From positions 1-34,342 of the forward strand of contig JANBQS010000114.1 in the NCBI GenBank assembly GCA_027577415.1: a stretch of DNA of 34,342 bases, read 5' to 3'. The notes under the pieces were generated by a model. That model searched no databases. It was given only the letters and a program-made list of their open reading frames with translations, and had not been told where the DNA came from. Of the stretch, positions 28,301 to 34,342 are shown in pieces. This stretch comes from Coemansia sp. RSA 922. Taxonomy: Eukaryota; Kickxellomycota; Kickxellomycetes; Kickxellales; Kickxellaceae. The translations under genes were made by a program, and so were the position numbers. Every line of letters starts with the position of its first letter. Position 1 is the first letter of the stretch.

Positions 28301-29265
28301 TGCGTGAGCTTGCATTTGTCGCTCTGGGTCGCACTTTGCGCGTATTCACTGGCGCCCTGGTACACAGCGAGATGGGTCGCGTACTGTCGCTAACCACAGT
28401 GGAGGTGGCGAGTACTCGTACTAGGCTTGCCGAGTTCTTTGACCAGCGCGTAAAGGAGTGGATGCGTCTCAGAGACACTGTAGAGTGGCAGGACGCGCCG
28501 AGTGTTTGGCCTATTTCTTATGCCCGCGTATGTGCGTTGGCTGCTGCTTGGGCATCATGGCTGGGTGACCAGACTTTGGCTCCTTCTGCCTTGCCCCGTT
28601 TGGCCGCACTCACTGGGCTTGCTGGCATGGAGCGCCGTTCCGACACGCCTGTACGCCGCCGCGTAGGCTTTGTAGCCCTGTCGGCTGTTGACCATATAGT
28701 GCAGGCCGGTGTGGATGCGCTTAAGCCGCATATTATGCGTGAACGTACTCGTGTGGCGGCTATTGATGCGCTGGCTGCTAGCCTTCGTGCTGCGTTCGAG
28801 GTGGACGGCGATGCTGTTAATGTGGCTACGCTGGCAAGGTTTGTGGGTGCTGCGCTGAGGACTGCAGGGGATATGGCATTGGCTCCTGCGCCCGTGGGTG
28901 CTGCGTGGGCGGCTGCTCATGCCTTGGCTATTCCATATGGATTGGCTGCGGGCGATTGGGATACTAGGGTTGCTCCCTGGTTTGTTGCCTTGAGTCAGAC
29001 TGTTGCTGGTGTGCTGAGACCCCGACATGCCCATGCTCTGGGACTGAAGCTGGCGGAGGCTGTAGCTGCGCTTGATGAGAGAGCCGTGGTGGCTGTTGCG
29101 GCGTATCAAAAGGCGCTGGCCAAGGAGAGCGCAAAATTGGGCGCTGTTGAAGCTAGATTAGCAGAGACTAGGGCAATGGCTGGACTATCTCCGCCTGTCT
29201 CGCCCTTGCCTGTTGCTTCGAGGAGTCGCATTATGATTCGGCCTGATGATATGGAGGTAGACTAG
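25306..29265 (+). CDS. SCC3: Cohesin subunit Scc3/SA (STAG family)
   Basis: Scc3 binds the Scc1 kleisin and DNA, and is needed for loading and maintenance of sister-chromatid cohesion in the nucleus. The protein has 1319 residues, slightly longer than yeast Irr1 and human SA2. Residues 1-68 are basic and Ser/Pro-rich (several SP and TP sites). Residues 69-100 and 535-550 are acidic runs. The STAG domain includes LQWLVGMAGSSYRPFRHVAT from residue 263. The stromalin conservative domain starts near 353 (VFIYRYRDVQSAIRSECIVP, LGWALNDKDARVRETAL). The remainder is helical HEAT-like repeat, rich in Ala and poorly conserved. The start ATG at 25306 follows an A-rich leader (AAAGCAAATG). The GAA microsatellite at about 25520-25540 codes the first acidic run. 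The upstream ACGCG cluster suggests G1/S control. No intron is required. Confidence 0.94.
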   Translation: MSGTPQRRSTRATKEPERLAPSTPVTPRKRSKVPVSKKASAFASPISSPIKRQRVVAGPSKSKRREIVDSSEEEEEEEVEDSDEAVSSEEEELSDFEESRPAPVATKTGRKKAPAPAPKQKGKRASADAVSSQLLDAILDEKTALSQVVSDWIGSYRETGDMAVSELINFLIKLTGTSSSVTEASLEDVSETLDELQAQSIAALKRGDSDDDDLLMGKSKEHRRVRKSVLQFLMKLISDGQHHLVFDEVNEESRLSPFIEVLLQWLVGMAGSSYRPFRHVATMVSLSVQTAVVGIRARISVELQTTHRQLETETKRGGRKGVSSRQTQLRERVSQLSVQDEVAEAAFKAFYDTVFIYRYRDVQSAIRSECIVPLATWCRAFPAGYLDTEYLRYLGWALNDKDARVRETALAAIGGPLLLGKQPTHGGVGSGVGAPGASASSEDSVAEGIRPFIGRFLPRIVQVAAGDIDVKVQVAALKLVTLLGKHQFLDPTAKIGDIRNIKKSERPGKASKKKKNSRSRGTYSNSLSQQLLEESSSEEEEEEEEEVDMDVGTLDIQTLYGDGSVDSVEEVGQLGCPRHTTMRYLAPLVAHTQAAVRGAAAELVAWWIGEDWTRAARVSALGVDRALAQTPSDEESGDDDVDSDASASDLLGSAGGRRRVHKWAVFKALAAFLAHLTRGDRQPREAQALTSQQRVLVAEQSVSLVEELWAGSEIGDRVTGLDAMISAAAEEGQAPGRLVAAASALWSRVPELDSLSTLAGYLSRDHSASRRAFALSASEETALLQAFGTWVQESAAAEKSRRAKSPQTDSRWQTSLPQLLARNGDHVARVAALAAAASVVDIQALFDADRSDSVEAIAQHLSSALERHATCVRVVRPAAAFLARVDRSAVLRAPWCLPAAEAACDPARISALRALMRTADVSSVIRLEDLLALTAAEESVALAALDTALHAMMWRCVSAERQMREGDNSSVQQLGADRDLMLKCCLELADPLASDRLRLRELAFVALGRTLRVFTGALVHSEMGRVLSLTTVEVASTRTRLAEFFDQRVKEWMRLRDTVEWQDAPSVWPISYARVCALAAAWASWLGDQTLAPSALPRLAALTGLAGMERRSDTPVRRRVGFVALSAVDHIVQAGVDALKPHIMRERTRVAAIDALAASLRAAFEVDGDAVNVATLARFVGAALRTAGDMALAPAPVGAAWAAAHALAIPYGLAAGDWDTRVAPWFVALSQTVAGVLRPRHAHALGLKLAEAVAALDERAVVAVAAYQKALAKESAKLGAVEARLAETRAMAGLSPPVSPLPVASRSRIMIRPDDMEVD

Positions 29266-29328
29266 GTGTAACCCCAACTCCCTTTTTTTGTTTCTTATCT
29301 TTTTTTCGTCATCATCTTTTTTTTAATA

Positions 29329-30261
29329 ATGGATATAATTGAAGGTCCACCGATAGAAACTGATCCGCTATTATTAAGAGAGCAGCAGCGAAGCGATGAG
29401 CTGAAGGGATATTTATTGATGGCTGCATCGGCTTTGGGGTTTGCTGCAAACTCTGCATGTGTGAAAGCCCTGGCATTATCAAATATTCCATCACTAGAGA
29501 TTGTGTTTGCTCGCAGCGTCTTACAGTTGGGTTTGGGTCTTCTCGGATGTCTTTATTATCGAATCAGTCCGCTGGGTACAGAGCAACGACCATGGCTGGT
29601 ATTGCGGGGAGTGGCGGGGGCATTTGGTAATGCTTGTTTTTTCTATGCCGTCACTGTTATGACTCTGGCAGATGCCACCGTAGTGTTTTTCACTGGCCCC
29701 GTGTTTAGCGCATTGTTTGCTAGTTGGATGTTGGGTGAACCCTATGGAAAATTTGACCGTGTTGCGTCCGTCGTCTGCTTACTGGGCATTACACTAGTGG
29801 TCAAACCTCAAGGTCAATTGGGATGGGGTGCGGCGGCTGCTTTGGTGGGTGCGATGTCGGGTGCGTTGGCATACTGCGTAGTTAGAAAAGTGGGGAGATC
29901 TGTACACTCTATGGTACATGTCGTGTATTTTGGCGCCCTGTCGTTTGTCGGATCGGCCATTATGATGTTCTTGGTGCAGGTACCTAGAATGCCCAGTACT
30001 GGGTCAGAGTGGTTGTTGATGACGGCGGTGGGTGTGTTTGCCTTTATTGGTCAGGTCATGCTTAATCGTGGACTGCAGTTGGCTCCTACGGGTCCGGCTA
30101 CGTTGATGCGCAATTTGGATGTGGTTTTTGCCTTTATCTTGGGTATTACTCTGTTTGGCGAAATACCGAACTGGCCAGGTATTCTAGGCGCACTAGTCAT
30201 TATTTCTTGTACGGTGGCAATGGGCCTACACAAATGGAGTAACGTAGTACGCGTGCAGTAA
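29329..30261 (+). CDS. EamA/DMT-superfamily transporter (SLC35G-like)
   Basis: This 310-residue protein has ten predicted membrane helices in two EamA halves (about residues 27-160 and 165-305). The N-terminal tail is acidic and carries a DPLLL di-leucine-like motif, which in many proteins directs sorting to vacuole or endosome. Family marks include AASALGFAANSACVKAL, FARSVLQLG, LRGVAGAFGNACFFYAV, LADATVVFFTGPVFSALFA, GITLVVKPQGQLGWG, GQVMLNRGLQLAPTGPATLM, NLDVVFAFILGITLFGE and PGILGALVIISCTVAMG. Substrate is unknown. The start ATG at 29329 lies only 63 bp after the SCC3 stop in a T-rich gap, so core promoter and SCC3 terminator must overlap or lie in the SCC3 coding end. Confidence 0.9.
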   Translation: MDIIEGPPIETDPLLLREQQRSDELKGYLLMAASALGFAANSACVKALALSNIPSLEIVFARSVLQLGLGLLGCLYYRISPLGTEQRPWLVLRGVAGAFGNACFFYAVTVMTLADATVVFFTGPVFSALFASWMLGEPYGKFDRVASVVCLLGITLVVKPQGQLGWGAAAALVGAMSGALAYCVVRKVGRSVHSMVHVVYFGALSFVGSAIMMFLVQVPRMPSTGSEWLLMTAVGVFAFIGQVMLNRGLQLAPTGPATLMRNLDVVFAFILGITLFGEIPNWPGILGALVIISCTVAMGLHKWSNVVRVQ

Positions 30262-30439
30262 ACACATGCCACGTAACATCCCTCCCCCCTGATCCCCACT
30301 ATCACCCTTTTTCCAATTACATAAAAAAAAATTTTCAAACCCGATTTTTCTCTCGCTCCTTTTGTCTCATTTAAATATTTTGCGTTTTATTTATACTTTT
30401 TTATTTGAAGGAGAGAGAAACGGGTGTGATTCTAATCTA

Positions 30440-33385
30440 ATGGCTAGAAGAAAGAACACCGCTGCCGCTAGGCCAGCACCTGTCCAGCAAAAGGTAAGAA
30501 ATACCAGAAAAATATACAATTTATATTAAGCAATTACCACACACTAACACAATTTTTTTCTTCTAACTCCATTTTAGACATGCTCGACTGGGTGTGGATT
30601 TTGCGGCTGGGCTTTACGACGCATCGTCCTATCCTACCTTCTATTCGTAACGCTATTTACGTGCCCCACCTCCCCCGACCACTTTATCTGTCGCACCGAG
30701 TCACTAGTCCGCAACACACTAGTAGCACCCGTACAGAACTACCTCCTGACCACAGAAACCGGCGCACGCGTCCACACCGCCTACAACGCCCACCTAGTGC
30801 CCTTCTACGAGAAACACGCCGTACCCATCGTCGATGCCGCCTATGTATTTGTCTCCGACACTGCCAAGCCCGCTCTGTGCAAGGCCACTGCACCAGTGAG
30901 TGACGCGGTTATGCGCGTCGTGGAGCCGCATAGAGATAAGGTCATTGCTGCGTATGACAGGTATCTGGGTCCTACCGTAGATATGACTACTGGTGTGGTA
31001 TCCCAGGCCGTTAATGGCGTGGTCGTGCCTACGGTAGCTAAAGTCAATGCCTGGGTGGTGCCGAGAGTTAGTAGTGCGGTGTCTGATTATCTTGTGCCGT
31101 TTTATAAGGATACTCTGTTGCCAAGGTGGAATGAGCAGGTGAGACCTGCCGTGTGCCGGTACTCGAAGATCGTCGTTCAGTATACCCGCTCAGAAGTCCT
31201 CCCGGCTATTGCGGATGGTGCGGAGCGTGCGTACGTTGTTTCGCGGGATTTCGCTACTGCGCACATAGTACCTCATGCCAAACGCGCGACAGTCCACGTT
31301 TACGTGTTTCTGAGGAAGCATGTCTTGCCGCCCATCCGCAAGGTGTACGACCAGAACCTGAAGGTGTACGTGGACCGAGTGGTGCCCTGGGAGCAAGCCA
31401 ACAGCGTCTGTGACAGTGTCTGGGTGTTTGTGAGGGGCTTTGCTGAGGAGTTTTACTTTATGTGTTATACTATCGCCACAGGTGACGAGCACCCGGTGGT
31501 TGTTGCAAGGCTGAAGGCTGGTGAGAAGAAGGTCGGGGAGAAGAAGGTCGAGGCAAAGGTTGAGAATGTGGGCCAGCTGCAGGGCTTGGCGAGGAGGGTT
31601 TCAGGGTCGGCGAGGCAGTGGATTCAGGCCGCTAGGGGCTGGGTTGGCTCGGCGGTGAGTACGCAAGAGAGTCGCGCTACGGAAGTCGCGGCTGTGGTAA
31701 AGTCTGTTGTGGTCAAGCCCTTTGTGACTACGTCCGCTATTACCAAGTCCGCTACAACTAAATCATCTGCTACTACCTCGGCTGTGATGAAGTCTGTTGT
31801 GAGTAAGCCTGCTGTCACTAAATCCGCTGTGACGACATCTGCTTCTTCCACCTCCGCCGTAACTACGTCAGTGGCTACGTCAGCCTCTGTGACTGAGTCT
31901 ATTGTTGCTACATCCGCCGCTGCTACCTCTGCCGCTGCTACCTCTACTGCTGACACGTCCGCTGCTGCTGAAGTCCACGATACGGAACCTTTGACGACGG
32001 AGGAATACGTTCCAGTGGTTACCGTGGAGGATATCGTTAAGCGCCCTGCTGCACATATCGCCTCGTTTGTCAGTGTGGATACTGAGGTCGTCGCTGAGCA
32101 TGTTGCTGAGACGCCCGTGTCGGCCACATCGCCTGTTGCAGAGACCACCGAGGAGAGTACGCCAGCTGTTGTATACGTGGAGGAACCTGTCGCGCCTGTC
32201 AGCGTTACCAACGAGCCTGTTGTTGGCACGGCCGACGAGGCTTTGACTGAGCAGGAGGAGCTGACGCCTGACGTTGTTGCTGAGACCCCTGAGGCACCCG
32301 TCGTCTCTGAAGCTGAGCAGGTTGTAATCCCCACTCCGTCTGAGTCGCCCATTGCTACTGAAGAGGAAACCGTGGCTGAACAGCTGCCTGTCGATATACC
32401 TTCAGTCGACGAGATCCCGCCGGTGCTTATTCCCGAACCCGTTATCAGCATTGTCGAAGCACCTGTGGATATTCCAGAGTCTGTTTTCAGTATCGACGAG
32501 GCACCAGTGCTTATTCCCGAGCCTGCTGTCAGTGTTGTTGAAGCGCCAGTGGATATCCCCGAGCCTGTTGCCAGCACCGTTGAAGCGCCAGTCGAGACGC
32601 CCGCTCCTATTGCGTCTCCTGCCGCGGTTATTCCAGAGGCAGAGGAGTCTGTATCTTCAACTGCCGAGCACCCAACCACACTGCCTGCTGAGACCACCAA
32701 CACCCTTCCGTTGAACGCTGACGACGCTGCTTCGCTTATCTACGAGGCGCGCGACTCTATGGCCAATGTGCTGGTTAGCGACGACGAGCGTGCTGTCTTT
32801 GGCGATCTAGTCAACTCGGCTAATGATGCGGCAGGAGGTGCTGATAGGTTGGAGCAGTTCCCATCGGTGCTCAACGACCTGGAGGACACTCATGAGGAGA
32901 CTGAGATTCCATCCGTGGCTCCGTTTGTTCCTCAGACTACTGTTCCCTCGACTGCGTCGGGACTGGTCGATGAGGATGTGCGTAAGGCTGCTTCGAATTG
33001 GGTCAAGGATGCGCGTGAATCTATCTCCAAGGAGCTTGCTCAGGAACGTACGCGTGCGGGAACTGTTGACGAGACTGAAGTAGCCGTGGAGGATACGAGC
33101 GCTTTGGCCGAGTCTGTGGTGCCGGTGGTTGAATCTGTTGCAAGTGCGACCGCTGTGCTGCCAGTGGAGCCTCAGCGAGTCCCGGTCAAGGCTGCGGAAA
33201 CCCCTGTTGACGTGCCAACACGGTCTGCCACTGCTGTCCCGAAGGCGCCGCCTATGGTCGAAGAGATACTCGAGTCTGTCAAACGTCTGAAGAAACCTGT
33301 TGCTGAAGATGCCACCACTACGAAGGGACCTCGCAAGATTAAAAAGACCAAGAAAAAGGTCGTAAAGAAGACTCCACAAGTTTAG
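30440..33385 (+). CDS. Two-exon gene for a large repeat-rich, signal-anchored protein (join 30440..30493, 30578..33385)
   Basis: The reading frame at 30578-33385 has no ATG start of its own. A short first exon at 30440-30493 (18 codons, MARRKNTAAARPAPVQQK) joins it in phase across a consensus intron, giving 953 residues. A basic N-terminus and a hydrophobic run at about 31-48 (LRRIVLSYLLFVTLFTC) suggest a signal anchor. Residues about 60-285 form Pro-punctuated amphipathic segments with 8, 11 or 15-residue Pro spacing (LVPFYEKHAVP, YLVPFYKDTLLP, KVNAWVVP, RKHVLPPIRKVY), resembling apolipoprotein-like helical repeats. Then come a Ser/Thr/Ala-rich tract (about 370-470), an acidic Val/Pro/Glu region with five 14-residue repeats, and two copies of a helical AxxW/L-I/V-xxAR motif. 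A third copy lies earlier, near 363. A Lys-rich end (KIKKTKKKVVKKTPQV) closes the protein. No known family is recognised. Lipid or membrane surface binding is inference. Confidence 0.8.
30494..30577 (+). other. Spliceosomal intron (84 nt) in the repeat-protein gene
   Basis: The donor is GTAAGA directly after an AAG codon. The branch-like TTCTAAC at about 30561-30567 is 10 nt before the acceptor ATTTTAG ending at 30577. The interior is AT-rich with a T7 run. Phase is 0 and both flanking exons stay open in one frame. This is the clearest intron in the window. Confidence 0.85.
32423..32632 (+). repeat. 42-nt coding tandem repeat, five units
   Basis: Units start at 32423, 32465, 32507, 32549 and 32591. 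They encode VLIPEPVISIVEAP, VDIPESVFSIDEAP, VLIPEPAVSVVEAP, VDIPEPVASTVEAP and a decayed VETPAPIASPAAVI. Units 1 and 3, and units 2 and 4, are most alike, so an 84-nt dimer was probably duplicated after an initial 42-nt duplication. The array lies within the acidic region of the repeat-rich protein. Confidence 0.85.
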
Positions 33386-33430
33386 TCTGCATGTAATTTT
33401 TCTATTATACAACCCCTTTTTTCCTTTTTG

Positions 33431-33634
33431 TCAATCAGTTAGTTGTTGTAACGGTATATCGCTGTGATCTTCATCTAGCTCGGCTATCCATGTTTTCATT
33501 AGCTCGGCGCGAGATGATAATGGAATGTAACGTTGGTATGGACACCACGAAAGCGCCATTAGTATCCGTATGCTGGCTGCTATCAGCAATATCGCGAGTA
33601 ATAGCCAACCACTGGTATTAGAATCTAAAGACAT
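33431..33634 (-). CDS. Possible small single-pass membrane protein, 67 residues
   Basis: The ATG at 33632-33634 opens 67 codons to TGA at 33431. Residues about 9-29 are strongly hydrophobic (GWLLLAILLIAASIRILMAL) and are followed by a Cys/Tyr/Pro patch (WCPYQRYIPLSSRAELMKTW) and an acidic helix-like tail (IAELDEDHSDIPLQQL). The composition is protein-like and the gene would converge on the repeat-protein gene with 45 bp between stops. A CACGTG box at 33786-33791 lies about 150 bp upstream. No family is recognised; it could be one of the many uncharacterised short membrane proteins. Confidence 0.45.
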   Translation of the reverse strand: MSLDSNTSGWLLLAILLIAASIRILMALSWCPYQRYIPLSSRAELMKTWIAELDEDHSDIPLQQLTD

Positions 33635-33785
33635 TATCGTATTAATAAAGATGGATATTCTCGAGCAAAATAAAAAGGATATCGGGCAAAACGAATCTCC
33701 ACACTGTTCAACACATACGTGGGAGGGTCAAAAGGGCGCAGTCATGTTTCACCCTCAGATCACCATTTGTGATCAATGGATTAAA

Positions 33786-33793
33786 CACGTGAC
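33786..33793 (-). promoter_or_regulatory. CACGTGAC / GTCACGTG bHLH-type site
   Basis: CACGTGAC on the plus strand reads GTCACGTG on the minus strand, the Cbf1/CDEI-type and Pho4-type E-box of yeasts. It lies upstream of the putative small membrane protein on the minus strand. A perfect 6-bp hairpin, GATCAC and GTGATC around a 5-nt loop, sits at 33758-33774. Use as a promoter site is inference. Confidence 0.3.
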
Positions 33794-34139
33794 TTGATAA
33801 CTGCGAATTATAGCACGGGATCTGTGAGCCCCTAGCGCAAATGAGTCAACCCTTCTCACACACACGTCCTTGGATTGTTTTTTATATTACTTCCCCGTCT
33901 ATATAAAAAAATTACATTTTGCTTAAAAATGGTGCGTACAACGTTTATCGATTTATAAAACACACACGAATCCATGTGCATCCATCGCTTTTCGGATTAT
34001 TTTTTATACGCGATGGATACGGACTTACACTCGATGGATACGCGAATCCAATGCTATTTTGGATGAGTCCGGTGTTGTTGAAATTTCGAAATTTCACTAT
34101 CGAAATTCTGATTCAGCTGTGACCTTGCGATTTCGCGTG
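33794..34139. other. AT-rich spacer with small inverted and direct repeats
   Basis: No gene is supported. At 33980-34018 a perfect 9-bp inverted repeat (ATCCATCGC and GCGATGGAT) flanks a 21-nt loop. A further CGATGGATACGCGA lies at about 34032. GAAATTTC occurs twice in direct tandem at 34080-34095 and is itself palindromic. A TATATAAAAAAA element at about 33900 precedes a short frame that soon stops. The small repeats could be remnants of a mobile element or structured 3' UTR. Confidence 0.35.
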
Positions 34140-34342
34140 TTACCATTTCCACCCATTTGAGCCGTACTGGAGTGCTTTTTTGGCAGCATGGACACTGTCA
34201 ACCTTCAGTTTTTGGGAAGAAAGCATACTAATTAGCAAAACCCCCTTGTTTGTATTTATAACTTTTAAATTATGTAGCAGGGATCTTTCAAGCGTCTTGT
34301 CGAGGTAGGCCGCGTTGTGCTCATCACTCACGGTGAGGATGC
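34140..34342 (-). CDS. 3' end of an unidentified minus-strand gene (partial)
   Basis: The minus strand is open from the window edge to TAA at 34140-34142, about 66 codons. The sequence is protein-like: ILTVSDEHNAAYLDKTLERS, then LLHNLKVINTNKGVLLISML, then QKLKVDSVHAAKKALQYG and a terminal SNGWKW. A GTGAGT near 34331 could be a donor instead, but reading through gives sensible protein, so I treat it as coding. The first codons in the window are not a start; the gene begins outside. Family not recognised. Confidence 0.45.
   Translation of the reverse strand, partial: ILTVSDEHNAAYLDKTLERSLLHNLKVINTNKGVLLISMLSSQKLKVDSVHAAKKALQYGSNGWKW

Noticed and set aside
31624..32703. 359-residue minus-strand ORF inside the repeat-protein gene
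   Set aside because: It is a repetitive Ser/Thr/Gly/Ala reading of the antisense of a low-complexity coding repeat. The plus frame has the intron, start and continuous structure.
33919..34122. 67-residue plus-strand ORF at the right end
   Set aside because: It begins at a non-ATG codon. The real ATG nearby at about 33928 is in another frame and stops after nine codons, and the sequence is built from short local repeats.
1..34342. tRNA, rRNA, CRISPR and intact transposon scan by eye
   Set aside because: No TPsiC/B-box-like GGTTCRANNCC in a cloverleaf context, no repeat-spacer array, and no transposase, integrase or reverse-transcriptase motifs were found.

Overview
The window looks like nuclear DNA of a fungus, probably an early-diverging lineage such as Kickxellomycotina (Coemansia-like). 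That placement is inference. It rests on compact, mostly intronless genes of higher G+C content set in AT-rich, T-tract-rich spacers, and on a fungal gene set: Gcn1, Alg11, Rrp45, a cohesin Scc3, fungal GH17 glucanases, an UNC93-like membrane protein and a stand-alone palmitoyl-protein thioesterase. I saw no tRNA, rRNA, CRISPR array or intact transposon.

Layout. 1-189: 3' end of an unidentified + strand gene. 739-9102: GCN1, the ribosome-associated activator of Gcn2. 9390-10703 and 13081-14529: two GH17 beta-glucanase genes in the same orientation. They share a nearly identical catalytic domain on unrelated N-termini (a type II membrane anchor versus a signal peptide, Trp repeats and a Pro-rich stalk). 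The 2.4 kb between them holds a possible 47-residue gene (11715) and, on the minus strand, open segments with good splice signals. 14746-15684: PPT1. 15776-17203 (-): UNC93-like protein. 17977-19446 (-): coiled-coil protein with a hydrophobic C-terminus. 20085-21491: membrane-anchored GDSL/SGNH hydrolase with an unusual active site. 21669-22499: exosome subunit RRP45. 22890-23159: 89-residue orphan. 23413-25035 (-): ALG11. 25306-29265: cohesin SCC3, sharing a divergent promoter with ALG11 that holds a cluster of ACGCG (MCB-like) motifs. 29329-30261: EamA/DMT transporter only 63 bp after SCC3. 30440-33385: a two-exon gene for an unrecognised repeat-rich membrane protein of 953 residues. 33431-33634 (-): small putative membrane protein. 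34140-34342 (-): 3' end of an unidentified gene.

Most genes are housekeeping and functionally unrelated: translation control, RNA decay, N-glycosylation, chromosome cohesion, lysosomal/vacuolar thioesterase. The accessory or unusual content is the GH17 pair, the odd GDSL protein, the repeat protein at 30440-33385, and several short candidate genes that simple ORF calling would miss or mis-start. Five reading frames needed their starts corrected from non-ATG to ATG, or needed an added first exon; these are noted per entry.
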